A DNA stretch of 64,000 bases from Vibrio sp. UCD-FRSSP16_30 (GCF_001676025.1 NZ_LZFW01000057.1:1-64000), one strand, 5' to 3'; numbered from the stretch's first letter, positions 16,613 through 27,105 are shown. Notes: generated by a model from the sequence alone, not told the origin. Numbers and translations are program-made.

Positions 16613-18664
16613 ATGACTACTGAATTAAGAAAAATGCTCGTCACTTGTGCACTACCCTATGCCAATGGTTCTATCCATTTAGGTCATATGCTAGAGCATA
16701 TTCAAGCTGATATTTGGGTGCGTTACCAACGTCTACGTGGCAACACAGTGAACTTTGTTTGTGCTGATGATGCGCACGGCACGCCAATCATGCTTAAATC
16801 CCAGCAGATGGGTATTACACCAGAAGAAATGATCTCAGCGGTCAGCGATGAGCATCAAAAAGATTTTGCCGGATTTGATATCAGCTTTGATAACTATCAC
16901 AGCACACACAGTGAAGAAAACCGTGAATTGGCTTCAAGCATCTATCTTGAGCTTAAAAAGAATGGTTTTATCTCTAGCCGCACCATTTCTCAACTTTTCG
17001 ATCCAGAAAAAGAAATGTTTCTGCCTGACCGTTTCGTAAAAGGAACCTGCCCTAAGTGTAAGTCAGAAGACCAATACGGTGACAACTGTGATAACTGTGG
17101 CGAAACCTACAGCCCAACAGAACTGATTAACCCTAAGTCGGCTGTTTCTGGCGCGACGCCTGTTATGAAAGACTCTGAGCATTTCTTCTTTGATTTGCCA
17201 CAGTTTGAAAGCATGCTAAAAGAGTGGACTCGCTCTGGTTCATTGCAAAATGAAACGGCAAACAAAATGCAAGAGTGGTTTGAATCTGGCTTGCATCAGT
17301 GGGATATCTCTCGTGATGCACCTTACTTTGGTTTTGAAATCCCAGGTGAGAAAGACAAGTTCTTCTACGTATGGCTTGATGCCCCTGTTGGTTACATGGC
17401 GTCATTTAAAAACCTATGTGGCAAACGTGATGATCTTGATTTTGATGAGTACTGGAAAAAAGACAGCACGACAGAACTTTATCACTTCATCGGTAAAGAC
17501 ATTGTTTACTTCCACAGCCTATTTTGGCCAGCAATGCTTGAAGGCGCAGGTTTCCGTAAACCAAACAATGTCTTTGTACATGGCTACGTAACGGTAAATG
17601 GCGCGAAGATGTCTAAGTCTAAAGGGACTTTCATCAAAGCAAGCACTTACCTTAACCACTTAGATCCTGAGTGCTTACGTTACTACTACGCGGCAAAACT
17701 AAATAGCCGTATTGATGATCTTGATTTAAACCTTGAAGACTTCACGCAGCGTGTAAACTCAGATGTAGTTAATAAGATCGTTAACCTAGCTTCTCGTAAC
17801 GCAGGTTTTATTACCAAACGTTTTGCAGGCAAGCTATCTGAAGATTTTGCCGAGCCTGAGCTGTATCAAGAATTTGCCGATGCCTCAGAGCGTATCGCGG
17901 ATCTTTATGAAGCTCGTGAGTTTAGCCGTGCTATTCGTGAAATTACCGCTCTTGCTGATAAAGCAAACCAATACGTTGATGAAAAAGCCCCTTGGGTTGT
18001 TGCAAAACAAGAAGGCCAAGATAAAGCACTACAAGACATCTGTTCTGTAGGCATCAACTTGTTCCGCGTTCTGATGACTTACTTGAAACCTGTGATGCCT
18101 GAGCTTGCCGCTCGCACTGAAGCGTTCTTAAACCAAGAACTCACTTGGGATGGTGTAAAAGCGCCTCTAGTGAATCAAGAAATCAGCAAGTTCAAAGCGC
18201 TATTTAACCGTATCGATCCTAAGAAAGTGGAAGCTATGGTTGAAGCATCTAAAGAAGATGCAGCAGCAGAAGTGGCCGCTAAAGAAAAAGCAGAGCAAGC
18301 GAAAAACGAAACAGAGCTGAGCAAAGAGCCAATTGCTGACGAAATCGAATTTGACGATTTTGCCAAAATTGACTTACGCATTGCCAAGATTGTTGAATGT
18401 GAATCTGTACCTAAAGCGAATAAATTGCTAAGACTGGTACTCGACTTAGGCGGTGAAACTCGTCAGGTATTTGCTGGTATTAAATCCGCTTATGCGCCAG
18501 AAGATCTTATTGGTAAGCACACTGTTATGGTGGCTAACTTAAAACCACGTAAGATGAAATTTGGTATGTCAGAAGGCATGGTGCTAGCAGCAGGCCCTGG
18601 TGGTAAAGATCTTTGGATTCTTGAACCGCATGAAGGTGCTCAACCTGGCATGCGTGTAATGTAA
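16613..18664 (+). CDS. metG: Methionyl-tRNA synthetase
   Basis: A 683-residue class I synthetase that charges tRNA-Met. HIGH motif GSIHLGHM (about 22-29), zinc site [23 protein letters not shown] loop [11 protein letters not shown], anticodon-binding helical domain, an Ala/Glu/Lys linker, then a C-terminal tRNA-binding OB domain starting [16 protein letters not shown]. Start 16613 (MTTELRKML) matches the usual N-terminus; an in-frame ATG three codons earlier is possible. Confidence 0.97.
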   Translation: MTTELRKMLVTCALPYANGSIHLGHMLEHIQADIWVRYQRLRGNTVNFVCADDAHGTPIMLKSQQMGITPEEMISAVSDEHQKDFAGFDISFDNYHSTHSEENRELASSIYLELKKNGFISSRTISQLFDPEKEMFLPDRFVKGTCPKCKSEDQYGDNCDNCGETYSPTELINPKSAVSGATPVMKDSEHFFFDLPQFESMLKEWTRSGSLQNETANKMQEWFESGLHQWDISRDAPYFGFEIPGEKDKFFYVWLDAPVGYMASFKNLCGKRDDLDFDEYWKKDSTTELYHFIGKDIVYFHSLFWPAMLEGAGFRKPNNVFVHGYVTVNGAKMSKSKGTFIKASTYLNHLDPECLRYYYAAKLNSRIDDLDLNLEDFTQRVNSDVVNKIVNLASRNAGFITKRFAGKLSEDFAEPELYQEFADASERIADLYEAREFSRAIREITALADKANQYVDEKAPWVVAKQEGQDKALQDICSVGINLFRVLMTYLKPVMPELAARTEAFLNQELTWDGVKAPLVNQEISKFKALFNRIDPKKVEAMVEASKEDAAAEVAAKEKAEQAKNETELSKEPIADEIEFDDFAKIDLRIAKIVECESVPKANKLLRLVLDLGGETRQVFAGIKSAYAPEDLIGKHTVMVANLKPRKMKFGMSEGMVLAAGPGGKDLWILEPHEGAQPGMRVM

Positions 18665-18682
18665 GCCTCAATAGCTAACATT

Positions 18683-18713
18683 AAATACCGGCTAACTTAG
18701 CCGGTATTTTTTT
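18683..18713 (+). terminator. metG terminator
   Basis: AAATACCGGCT / AGCCGGTATTT stem, 5-nt loop, followed by a T run, 18 bp after the stop. Confidence 0.9.
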
Positions 18714-18890
18714 GTCTGCAATCTACCTACATAGGTGCAATGTTGCATTAAATCTGTTTTCTAACTGTCTTTAGCGAAAATCACAGCAATATAAGGCATT
18801 GATATTAAACAAGTAATTATCAGATTATAAAACTTAGTGATCTGGCATAGAAAATGCTTTATCTAATATAACTGTATTAGGAGGCTGGAT

Positions 18891-18962
18891 ATGTTGATGG
18901 TTATTGCTGCAAGTTTAAGTGCACTTGCTGTGCTTTGTTTACTAATTCGTTATGGAAAGTGA
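18891..18962 (+). CDS. 23-residue small membrane protein
   Basis: ATG preceded by a strong TTAGGAGG 6-7 nt upstream. The 23-codon frame encodes MLMVIAASLSALAVLCLL followed by IRYGK: one transmembrane helix with a short basic tail, predicted to sit N-out/C-in. A TATAAT-like region (CTAATATAACT) precedes it. I do not recognise the protein. The excellent ribosome site and clean membrane-helix pattern argue that it is real. Confidence 0.6.
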   Translation: MLMVIAASLSALAVLCLLIRYGK

Positions 18963-19008
18963 CCTGCGCTAATAGTCACTCTCCTGTTATTAATAGAGTC
19001 GCTGGCTC

Positions 19009-20223
19009 TTAACCCTCTACGAGCTTCATCAATAGCTCACCATCGTACAGTGCTTGCTTGATAAGCGCCGCGCCCGGCATCGTCGCATTTTTAATAAAAC
19101 GACTTGGCATAATTTCCAAATCTTGATTATAGATAGGCAAGCTTTGAGTCTTAACGCAGCGAATCACTTCAGGAATGATGATGCCTTTAGCCACATTAAT
19201 GTCGCCCCCGATAAGGACTTTCTCTGGGTTAAACATATTGACGACTAAAGAGACTGCCATACCTAAATGTTGTCCCAGTTTTGTGATAATTTTTAGCGCG
19301 ACTGGATCGCCGTTATTGGCTGCCATACAAATATTAATCACTGACAGTGATTCAAGTTTTAAGCAGGTTTCTTCTCCATCTGCGATGGCTTGCTTAGCTT
19401 GACGCAGTAACGAATACGAACTGGCTACGGTTTCTAGACACCCTTTATTGCCGCAATGGCAAAGATCGCCATTTGGATCAATTTGAATGTGCCCTAACTC
19501 ACCAACGTTACCTAATCGACCTTGAAGTACTTTATCTTCTAAAATAATACCTGCGCCAATACCATTATGAACACTGATCAGTACTGAGTTTTTGTTCTGC
19601 TGAGAATTGCCAAACAGTTTTTCGGCCAATGCCCATGCGCGTGTATCATTTGCAATAAACACAGGTAAACCTGTGGCTTTATAAATGGCAGGACCTAACT
19701 CTAAATGCTTCACATTAAAATGAGGCATCTGTAAAACCAGACCACTTTGTGAATGCACAAGCCCCGGTAACGTAATCGCAATACTTGTCATACGTTCCAG
19801 CACTGCACTTTTTTCTTCAAAAAACTGATATATCTCATCTAATAAACGAGCCAGCATTTCATCTTGCTCTCGCTGCTCAATATCGATGTATTTTTCTGTA
19901 ATGACTTCACCACCTAATTCATGCAATGCAATCGTTAAGTAGCCACGTCCAAGTCGCAGTGATAAAAACTGCCAACCTTGATTATTGGTTTGCAAACCTA
20001 CCGCGGGACGACCACGACTGGTTGCCTCTTGCACCACAGTTTCATGAATCAGGTGTCCATCAATGAGTTCTCGTGAAATTTTGGTAATACTCGCAGGGGC
20101 AAGAGCACTTAACTTAGAAAGGTCGATGCGAGATATTGGGCCAAATTGATCGATAAGCTTATACACCTTACCGGCATTTATTTGTTTGATATGATCAATA
20201 TGGCTTGGTTGTGCCGTGTACAT
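19009..20223 (-). CDS. mlc: Mlc, ROK-family repressor of PTS genes
   Basis: A 404-residue glucose-responsive repressor. The N-terminal helix-turn-helix contains YKLIDQFGPISRIDLSKL and LAPASITKISREL, which match Mlc closely and NagC less so. The ROK domain carries the zinc motif CHCGNKGCLE and ends GAALIKQALYDGELLMKLV, as in E. coli Mlc. In enterobacteria Mlc represses ptsG and other PTS genes and is sequestered by dephosphorylated EIICB-Glc; a ptsG gene lies 5 kb away here. Start preceded by AGGGGGG. Confidence 0.93.
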   Translation of the reverse strand: MYTAQPSHIDHIKQINAGKVYKLIDQFGPISRIDLSKLSALAPASITKISRELIDGHLIHETVVQEATSRGRPAVGLQTNNQGWQFLSLRLGRGYLTIALHELGGEVITEKYIDIEQREQDEMLARLLDEIYQFFEEKSAVLERMTSIAITLPGLVHSQSGLVLQMPHFNVKHLELGPAIYKATGLPVFIANDTRAWALAEKLFGNSQQNKNSVLISVHNGIGAGIILEDKVLQGRLGNVGELGHIQIDPNGDLCHCGNKGCLETVASSYSLLRQAKQAIADGEETCLKLESLSVINICMAANNGDPVALKIITKLGQHLGMAVSLVVNMFNPEKVLIGGDINVAKGIIIPEVIRCVKTQSLPIYNQDLEIMPSRFIKNATMPGAALIKQALYDGELLMKLVEG

Positions 20224-20337
20224 GATAATTCCCCCCTAGTCTAGAGAGTTTATTATTTTACAGCGCGAAGTAATTGTGAAGGTCTGATTTTGCAAGGCGT
20301 GAGCGTGCTCACTCATTAATGATAATTCGATGCTAGA

Positions 20338-21510
20338 TCACCTCATAACTTTGCAATTTAGCGTACTTTGATACTCATTTATGAAACGATAGCCTGAATT
20401 TAAACCCTGTTGATAATCAAACAGAAGATCATCAACACTGCTCATTAATGATGAACTGCGTAATGGTTCATCAGGGACAATCTGCATCACAAAGCAATCT
20501 GGTGGCGGCTTGGCGATAAATGCTTGGGTAAGTGCATAAGTTTGGTAATGCACCATCAGCATATCCGCTAAACCTGCATCAAGGCGATTGCCTAATAGAT
20601 GGGATAATCGATAAACGTTATCCGCGCCAAATAACCATCGACCGCCATTAAGTAAGTCTAGTGTGGATTTTTCATTATTGAGGCGGTTTTGACCTAGCCT
20701 GTCATCAATAAACTCTTCTACTGATTTCTTACCTTTATCAACTTGTTCATTCCAGAAAAGTTGCAGACTATCAATCGAATTTTGATACCAAGCTTCTTTA
20801 TCGTCAATATTGTGAACATCAATATCTTGCGTCTTTACTGAGGGGTCTGCACCTTCAATCTCAAAGGATTCAGGAAGCTCGGTACGGATGACAATAATAC
20901 TGCGCGCTTCACAGCGCCAAGCTTCTTGCAAAGGTATCGAAGCCGAGACACCACCATCAACAAATTCGTCACCGGCAACATTCACCGGTCTTGAAACCAA
21001 GTTCGGGATAGCGCAGGTTGCTCGAATGACCTCAAGCCAGTCGTTTTGTAGCATGGGAAGGTATTTGTCGTGAAAGGTATCTACGCGAGTCACTGCGGCA
21101 TAAGCGGTTCGATTTTGCAGTACGTATCGACCCATATCGATGTCTAATTTATAGGGAGGAGCACAGATTTGGTCTAATGCCCAATCCAGACCGATATAGT
21201 GTTTTTGTCTGATAAAGCTGAATAAATTAAAGAAGCGATCGTCGGTGGTTAAATCAAGCAAGAATGATTTGCCGATTTCAGGTTGCCGACAAAGATAGGC
21301 ACATAAATTAAGCGCGCCAGCGGAAGTGCCATAAAAGGTATCAAAGGGGTCAAAGTTGGAATAGAGAAACGCATCAAGTACACCGGCGGTAAAAATACTC
21401 CTTTGTCCCCCACCTTGGGCAACTAGAGCAGTTTTGCCACCGATATAGTTAGCAAAGACAGTTTGCTTGTATGAAGTATCTTTACCCCAAATTAAGCCAC
21501 TATTATCCAT
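20338..21510 (-). CDS. Patatin-like phospholipase
   Basis: A 390-residue serine lipid hydrolase of the patatin family. Oxyanion loop QGGGQRSIFTAGVLDAF (about 33-50), nucleophile elbow FYGTSAGALN (catalytic Ser) and catalytic Asp in EFVDGGVSASIP. The family architecture with a C-terminal helical part resembles YjjU-type proteins. No signal peptide is visible. The ATG has only a weak ribosome site, which fits translation coupled to the YnhF gene 18 bp upstream. Confidence 0.88.
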   Translation of the reverse strand: MDNSGLIWGKDTSYKQTVFANYIGGKTALVAQGGGQRSIFTAGVLDAFLYSNFDPFDTFYGTSAGALNLCAYLCRQPEIGKSFLLDLTTDDRFFNLFSFIRQKHYIGLDWALDQICAPPYKLDIDMGRYVLQNRTAYAAVTRVDTFHDKYLPMLQNDWLEVIRATCAIPNLVSRPVNVAGDEFVDGGVSASIPLQEAWRCEARSIIVIRTELPESFEIEGADPSVKTQDIDVHNIDDKEAWYQNSIDSLQLFWNEQVDKGKKSVEEFIDDRLGQNRLNNEKSTLDLLNGGRWLFGADNVYRLSHLLGNRLDAGLADMLMVHYQTYALTQAFIAKPPPDCFVMQIVPDEPLRSSSLMSSVDDLLFDYQQGLNSGYRFINEYQSTLNCKVMR

Positions 21511-21528
21511 ATAGTTTGCCGTGAGCGA

Positions 21529-21618
21529 TTAGCTCAAAATGGCAGTTAATCCATAGCCAATAATCAAAGAAAATGCACTTACCACAATCACTAGAGAAAA
21601 TTTCAATTCTGTACTCAT
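21529..21618 (-). CDS. ynhF: YnhF-family small membrane protein
   Basis: 29 codons starting MSTELKFSLVIVV and ending GYGLTAILS. E. coli YnhF is also 29 residues, begins MSTDLKFSLV and ends with a GLTA motif, so the match covers the whole length. Single transmembrane helix, inner membrane. AAAGGTG lies 5-6 nt before the ATG. It is 18 bp upstream of the patatin gene on the same strand. Function is unknown in the family. Confidence 0.85.
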   Translation of the reverse strand: MSTELKFSLVIVVSAFSLIIGYGLTAILS

Positions 21619-21862
21619 TTTTCACCTTTACTATCTAATCTATTACATATTGAGAGACGAGTTATTATGATGGTGACTATCTTAATCTACGCTAAGTATT
21701 GGCAATCCTATATACTTGTTCAAGAGTTTGTGAAAACTCACGCAGAATTATGTAGTTACTATCACGTTTACTCGTATAATGACCTTAAGTCATGTACGTA
21801 TCTTATAACATAGAATGTGACTTAGGTTAAATGTCCCAAGATTGACAAGGATGACAAAAGAG

Positions 21863-22450
21863 ATGAATAAAAAGACCCTATCCCTTCTATTATTAGCTTG
21901 CAGTTACCCTGCTGTAACCCAAGCGGAAGTCTATATCACACCAATGGTTGGTTATGGTATGGGTGGATCTTTCGATACCGAAGATGGCAATGAATACGAT
22001 ATCGATAGAAACGTAAACTACAACCTTGCTATAGAAACCAATGTTGACGCTGGTCGATTAGGTTTATTCTACTCTCAGCAAAACTCATCCATTGAAAGCA
22101 TCGACCGTGATACTTCTCTGCGCTACATTCATTTTCAAAGTGCTGTTTATTACCCAAGCCCAGATAACTGGTCTCCCTATTTAGGTTTGAGTCTTGGTGG
22201 GACACAGATTGATATCCAAGGTGCCGATTCCGATTATAAGTTCTCTTTAGGTGTTTATGGCGGCTTGGAATACAAAATCACTGATAATTTTGCCTTCCAA
22301 GGGCAACTGCGTTATTTAGGAACATTAGTCGACAGTGACTCAATAACGCTCTGTCAATCCAGCAGTACCTCCAACACTTGTAAAATTGCCTTTTCAGGTA
22401 ACTGGATGAATCAACTTCAAGCTAATGCTGGCTTTACATTTAGCTTCTAA
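21863..22450 (+). CDS. Outer-membrane beta-barrel protein
   Basis: A 195-residue predicted porin-like small barrel. Signal peptide 1-21 (ends VTQA), then alternating amphipathic strands with aromatic girdles (VYITPMVGYGMGGSF, YIHFQSAVYYPSP, FSLGVYGGLEYKI) and the C-terminal Phe of outer-membrane proteins (AGFTFSF). A short Cys-bounded loop (CQSSSTSNTC) lies near the end. It is in the OmpX/Ail-like size class. The exact start is uncertain: ATG 21851 is also possible. Confidence 0.8.
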   Translation: MNKKTLSLLLLACSYPAVTQAEVYITPMVGYGMGGSFDTEDGNEYDIDRNVNYNLAIETNVDAGRLGLFYSQQNSSIESIDRDTSLRYIHFQSAVYYPSPDNWSPYLGLSLGGTQIDIQGADSDYKFSLGVYGGLEYKITDNFAFQGQLRYLGTLVDSDSITLCQSSSTSNTCKIAFSGNWMNQLQANAGFTFSF

Positions 22451-22480
22451 TAGCACACAAGATCACAACAAAATATTAAC

Positions 22481-22511
22481 GAGCGAAAGGTTACTGGTTT
22501 TTCGCTCTTAA
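22481..22511 (+). terminator. Terminator of the beta-barrel gene
   Basis: GAGCGAAA / TTTCGCTC stem followed by TTAATTTCTT. Confidence 0.65.
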
Positions 22512-22903
22512 TTTCTTATTCAGTCATATCTACTACTAGCCGATAAAAACGTGACTTATATCAATAAAAATTAAGGCTCACGCAGTCAATCACGTTACAT
22601 TTTGTATTACTTATAGTAAATGTACCAATATTATCCCCCCGTATGATGTTTATTTTATCTTGCCAGAGGCATAGTCTCACGGTAATCTTGCTTTATCGCT
22701 CAGGATATTCTACTACTTTTAGAGACTGAGCAGACAAACCCACAATACAAACCACTAGTTTTAAAGTTAGCAAGCAGAGTAAATAACCAACCTGACACTA
22801 TCGATCAGGATTATTATTTTATATATGCCGTTTATAGTAGCTAAAGACACTCTAAGTCTACGCTCTGTGATGCCACTTTTAAGAAATACTACAAGGAGTA
22901 GTT
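22512..22903. other. Leader region of the NSS transporter gene
   Basis: About 390 bp with no credible gene. It should carry the transporter promoter and possibly a long 5' UTR. No known riboswitch motif recognised. Confidence 0.4.
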
Positions 22904-24373
22904 ATGAAACGAGAACAATGGGGTTCCCGTACAGGATTTATTTTAGCCGCAGTAGGCTCAGCAATCGGTTTAGGCAATATTTGGCGATTCCCATATATGG
23001 CTTATGAAAATGGCGGTGGCGCATTCTTTATCCCTTACCTTTTTGCCATGTTAACTGCCGGTATTCCATTTATGATTATGGAATTCAAACTGGGTCAAAA
23101 ATACCGTGGTTCTGCACCTGCCGCTTTAAAAGCTGTTAACCCTAAATTTGAATGGTTAGGCTGGTTCCAAGTGGGTATTGCAGCATGTATTGCTGTTTAC
23201 TACGTTGCGGTTATCGGTTGGTCGATTTCGTACTTGAGCCTGTCGTTCAATCAAGGTTGGGGCACAGACACCAATGCATTCTTCTTTAGCGAATACCTAA
23301 ACTTAGGTGATAACTCACCTTCTAACCTAGGTTCTATTCAGTGGAAAATTGCAGGTACTATGCTTCTAGCATGGGCTGTCACCTACTCTGCTATTGTAGG
23401 TGGTGTTAAGTCAGGTATCGAACGTGCGGCTAAAATCATGATGCCAGTGCTATTCTTAATGGTACTGTTCCTGATTATTCGCATGATCTTCCTACCGGGC
23501 GCACTAAACGGCATAAACTACCTATTTGAACCAGACTTTAGCAAGATCATGGATCTTAAAGTTTGGGCAGCAGCATACGGACAAATCTTCTTTACCCTAA
23601 GTATCGGTTTTGCCATCATGCTTGCTTATTCTAGCTACTTGCCAGAAAAGTCTGATATCAACAACAATGCCTTTATGACTGTGTTGATTAACTGTGGCTT
23701 CTCAATTCTAGCCGGTATCATGATCTTCTCTGTTCTTGGCTTTATGGCTCATGAACAAGGTAAAGAGTTAACCGACGTTGTTACAGCTGGTGTTGGTCTT
23801 GCGTTCGTTACTCTGCCTGCGGCAATTAATGAACTTCCTGCTCCGTATATCCTAGGCCCACTATTGTTCCTAGCATTAACGATTGCAGGTCTAAGCTCTC
23901 ACATTTCTATTATTGAAGCGGTAACGTCTGCAATCATTGATAAATTCAAGATTGGTCGTAAGAAAGCAGCAACATTAGTTTGTGGTATTGGTGCTATCGT
24001 TTCACTAGCATTTGCAACTAACGGCGGCCTACTACTTCTTGATTTAGTTGATTACTTTACTAACCAAATTGGTATCGTTGTAAGCTGTTTCGTTGAAGTA
24101 CTACTGATTGTTTGGGTTGTAAAAACTGCCGCTATTCGCAGCTATGTAAACTCAGTATCTGACTTCCAGATTGGTGCTTGGTATGATTTCTGCTTGAAGA
24201 TAGTAAGCCCGGCAATTCTTGCTCTTACTCTATTCAACACATTGAAAACAACACTAACTGACGGCTACGGTGGCTACGCGCAATCGGATCTTCTTCTATT
24301 AGGTTGGGGACTATTAGCACTGCTTGTTGTTATCGGTGTTGCTATCAACGTATTAAGCAAAAAGGAAGCGTAA
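22904..24373 (+). CDS. Sodium-dependent NSS-family transporter (MetP-like)
   Basis: A 489-residue neurotransmitter:sodium symporter homologue with 11-12 transmembrane helices. The sodium/substrate site is visible at the N-terminus: AVGSAIGLGNIWRFPYMAYENGGGAF. AAGGAG precedes the ATG. It is followed 2 bp later by a MetS-type small subunit gene, which assigns it to the methionine/alanine importer subgroup described in corynebacteria; the actual amino acid is inferred. Confidence 0.9.
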   Translation: MKREQWGSRTGFILAAVGSAIGLGNIWRFPYMAYENGGGAFFIPYLFAMLTAGIPFMIMEFKLGQKYRGSAPAALKAVNPKFEWLGWFQVGIAACIAVYYVAVIGWSISYLSLSFNQGWGTDTNAFFFSEYLNLGDNSPSNLGSIQWKIAGTMLLAWAVTYSAIVGGVKSGIERAAKIMMPVLFLMVLFLIIRMIFLPGALNGINYLFEPDFSKIMDLKVWAAAYGQIFFTLSIGFAIMLAYSSYLPEKSDINNNAFMTVLINCGFSILAGIMIFSVLGFMAHEQGKELTDVVTAGVGLAFVTLPAAINELPAPYILGPLLFLALTIAGLSSHISIIEAVTSAIIDKFKIGRKKAATLVCGIGAIVSLAFATNGGLLLLDLVDYFTNQIGIVVSCFVEVLLIVWVVKTAAIRSYVNSVSDFQIGAWYDFCLKIVSPAILALTLFNTLKTTLTDGYGGYAQSDLLLLGWGLLALLVVIGVAINVLSKKEA

Positions 24374-24375
24374 TT

Positions 24376-24480
24376 ATGACTACTAGCGCAATCATTATGA
24401 TGGTTCTTGGTCTTGGGATTACTTGGGGTGGCGCTGCCATCTGTATCCGTAAAGCGATGAACAAGCAAAAGCAAAAATAA
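24376..24480 (+). CDS. metS: MetS-type NSS transporter small subunit
   Basis: 34 codons beginning MTTSAIIMMVLGLGITWGG, then AAICIRKAMNK and a basic tail. One transmembrane helix and a Lys-rich C-terminus, as in the small subunits encoded after MetP-type transporters. It starts 2 bp after the transporter stop, with AAGGAAG overlapping the end of that gene. Confidence 0.88.
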   Translation: MTTSAIIMMVLGLGITWGGAAICIRKAMNKQKQK

Positions 24481-24495
24481 CATCACGTTAAATAC

Positions 24496-24528
24496 AAAAA
24501 ACCGAGCTTTTAATAGCTCGGTTTTTTT
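24496..24528 (+). terminator. Terminator of the NSS transporter operon
   Basis: AAAACCGAGCT / AGCTCGGTTTT stem with T run, 16 bp after the MetS stop. Confidence 0.9.
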
Positions 24529-24641
24529 ATGAGTGAAGAGAAGACGGTTCTAGGTTCTAGGTTGATATGTGATTAAAACGGCGTTTGGGTTTCCTAGCAA
24601 CTCACAACCGGTGTTTTTCAACGTTGACCTAGTATTTACTC

Positions 24642-25067
24642 TTAAAACCTATAGGTAACGCCAAGGCCTGCGCCGAACTGCAACTTAGATTTATCGTACA
24701 ATTGCCATTCAGGGTTAATGTGTCCGTAAGCATTCCAATTAGGTGCAAAATTCCAGTCTAGTCCCATAGGAACACGCAAGCCAAAATCTTCGTTCCATTC
24801 GTACCATGCGCCTGCACCAACAAACCAATCAAAAGGAACATCAGCCGAAAAGCTGCCACGCGCAAAATGGTAATCAAATGCCATTCCGTCATTACCTACT
24901 GATAGATTGTATTTATCTTCGAATTTAAAAATAGCACTTAGGCCCTGGTCTATTCCCATACCTAACTTTACAGCACTATCATTGGTATTAGCGGCCTTTG
25001 CAGCTCCAACATAAGTTGCCAACCCAGTAAGAACAACTGTCAACAACGCTAACTTTCCAATCTTCAC
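24642..25067 (-). CDS. Small outer-membrane beta-barrel protein
   Basis: A 141-residue protein with a signal peptide (residues 1-25, ending AAKA) and eight-strand-type alternation. It ends in GLGVTYRF, i.e. the C-terminal Phe signal for BAM insertion. Trp/Tyr-rich strands such as FDWFVGAGAWYEWNEDFG and GLDWNFAPNWNAYGHI are typical. The start is GTG with AAGGAATG upstream. Function unknown; stands alone. Confidence 0.75.
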   Translation of the reverse strand: MKIGKLALLTVVLTGLATYVGAAKAANTNDSAVKLGMGIDQGLSAIFKFEDKYNLSVGNDGMAFDYHFARGSFSADVPFDWFVGAGAWYEWNEDFGLRVPMGLDWNFAPNWNAYGHINPEWQLYDKSKLQFGAGLGVTYRF

Positions 25068-25238
25068 TTTACATTCCTTGGTATTTCAAAACTTCACATA
25101 TTTTACCTTGGTTTATCTCTCCCCTGTCAGTAAAAAGTTATGAAATATATAGAAGTGCGCCTTAAGACACAGTTTCCCCATGTATAAGGGGTGTTAAACA
25201 AGTTCAGTAACAAATTCAGTGATAAAGTTTAAAGATAA

Positions 25239-25273
25239 AAAAAGAGCCTCAATGGGACCATTGAGGCTCTTTA
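25239..25273. terminator. Terminator of ptsG
   Basis: AAAGAGCCTCAATGG / CCATTGAGGCTCTTT stem, downstream of ptsG on the minus strand, with A/T tracts on both sides. Confidence 0.85.
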
Positions 25274-25294
25274 TCATCAAATTAATCCACAGTA

Positions 25295-26728
25295 TTAATT
25301 ATTGTGGCGAAGCCAATCATCCATATCCGTTTTAAGGTTGTCTGATTTAGTACCAAAGATAGCCTGAACACCACCAGAAACAACCACCACACCCGCAGCG
25401 CCAAGATGTTTCAGCTTGTCTTGGTCAACAGCGTCTGTATCAGCAACCGCTACACGTAAACGAGTGATACAAGCATCTAGACCGGTAATGTTTTCACGGC
25501 CACCAAATGCAGCTACAAGCTCACCTGCCAACTCACTACCCGTGATCTTAACCGTCTCTTCTTCTGCTTCATCTTCACGACCTGGCGTTTTTAAATCCAA
25601 CGCGATGATAACCGTGCGGAACACAAAATAGTAAATAACCGAGTAGCCAAGACCAACAGCGACCATCAATCCCATTTTCTGAGCGTGACCGGATAGAACA
25701 AGGAAGTCGATTAGACCATGAGAGAACGAAGTACCGTGCACAAAGCCTAATGTATTCGACACAATGTAAGCAGAACCGGCTAGTAGTGCGTGAATACCGT
25801 AAAGTACTGGTGCAACAAATAAGAATGAGAATTCAATTGGTTCAGTAATACCGGTCAGGAATGACGTCAGTGCTGCAGACACCATGATACCCATGACTTT
25901 AGCTCTGTTTTCAGGTTTAGCACAATGAGCCATTGCAATTGCAGCGGCAGGTAGGCCAAACATTTTAAACATGTAACCACCGGCTAACTGACCAAAACCA
26001 TTACCCGCAGCGCGTGATGCGTCATCAGCCACTAAATAACAAGTTAAAATACCGTGCTGAACTTCACCAGCAGTATTGACACAGTTACCCGCTTCAAAGA
26101 AGAAAGGAACGTTCCATACATGGTGCAAGCCAAATGGAATTAAAGAACGCTCAATTACGCCATAAATACCAAATGCAAGTTGTGGGTTTTGATTGGCAGC
26201 CCAATGAGAGAACCAGCCGATGCTATCACCAATTGGAGGCCAAATGAATGACAACACAAAACCAAGTAGGATAGCAGCAAAACCAGTAATGATAGGTACA
26301 GCACGTTTACCCGCAAAGAAGCCAAGGTATTCCGGCAGTTTAATTCGATAGAAGCGGTTAAATGACCATGCAGCCAAACCACCGACTAAGATACCACCAA
26401 GCACCCCAGTATCAATGGTATCGTGACCACCAATCTCAGCCATAACGCTAAGCGTTGCGGTCATAATCCCATAACCAACAATCGCAGCAAGGCCCGCTAC
26501 ACCGTCATTATCAGTAAAGCCAAGTGCAACACCAACTGCAAATAGCAATGCCATTTGTCCAAATACTGAACCACCCGCTTGTTCCATTAAATTGGATACA
26601 ACGTCTGGAATAAAGCTTAGATCGGCAGCACCAACACCGAGTAAGATACCTGCAACCGGAAGTACTGATACTGGAAGCATCAATGACTTACCGACTTTCT
26701 GCAGATTGGCAAAAAGGTTTTTAAACAT
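25295..26728 (-). CDS. ptsG: PTS glucose-specific EIICB component
   Basis: A 477-residue membrane transporter that imports and phosphorylates glucose using phosphate from EIIA-Glc. The EIIC domain (about 1-385, around ten helices) contains [16 protein letters not shown], the substrate loop region [15 protein letters not shown] and [12 protein letters not shown]. The C-terminal EIIB domain carries the phosphorylated Cys in [15 protein letters not shown] 26728 has CAGGAG 7 nt upstream; an upstream extension is not plausible. It is downstream of tatD, as in E. coli. Probably controlled by Mlc, encoded in this window. Confidence 0.95.
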   Translation of the reverse strand: MFKNLFANLQKVGKSLMLPVSVLPVAGILLGVGAADLSFIPDVVSNLMEQAGGSVFGQMALLFAVGVALGFTDNDGVAGLAAIVGYGIMTATLSVMAEIGGHDTIDTGVLGGILVGGLAAWSFNRFYRIKLPEYLGFFAGKRAVPIITGFAAILLGFVLSFIWPPIGDSIGWFSHWAANQNPQLAFGIYGVIERSLIPFGLHHVWNVPFFFEAGNCVNTAGEVQHGILTCYLVADDASRAAGNGFGQLAGGYMFKMFGLPAAAIAMAHCAKPENRAKVMGIMVSAALTSFLTGITEPIEFSFLFVAPVLYGIHALLAGSAYIVSNTLGFVHGTSFSHGLIDFLVLSGHAQKMGLMVAVGLGYSVIYYFVFRTVIIALDLKTPGREDEAEEETVKITGSELAGELVAAFGGRENITGLDACITRLRVAVADTDAVDQDKLKHLGAAGVVVVSGGVQAIFGTKSDNLKTDMDDWLRHNN

Positions 26729-27105
26729 GTTTAAGCTCCTGAATATTGTAAGTATTTTAGGGACTATCGACTTACCCCCGCAGTCTGAATGATAGTCCTG
26801 ATTTAATAAATCTAACCAACTATGATTATATTTTTCGTCTCTAAATATAAAGTTATGCAAATTAGCTGTCTTTAGTCAGTAAAATCCAAGTTGCCAAAAG
26901 CCGTTATAGATCACACTTGACGATATGGACACTAAATAAACAAATTACACATAACTTTTTGAATTTTCATATTTTATTCTAGTTCAATATTGAAAAAATA
27001 TTCAATTCTAAAGATAAATCTACTTATTTTTTATACAGAAGTTATTGCCTCGAACTCTGTGATATGAGTTTTCAACGTAAATAATAAAATTAAACGTATA
27101 TAGTA
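26729..27105. other. ptsG leader and promoter region
   Basis: About 380 bp, strongly AT-rich. It holds overlapping palindromes TTCAATATTGAA (26983-26994) and TTGAAAAAATATTCAA (26990-27005). These are candidate operators for Mlc or a related regulator. No gene seen. Confidence 0.45.
26983..27005. promoter_or_regulatory. Overlapping palindromes upstream of ptsG
   Basis: TTCAATATTGAA overlaps TTGAAAAAATATTCAA by five bases, about 255 bp before the ptsG start. AT-rich dyads of this kind are typical of ROK-family operators, but the match to the Mlc consensus is loose. Confidence 0.35.
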
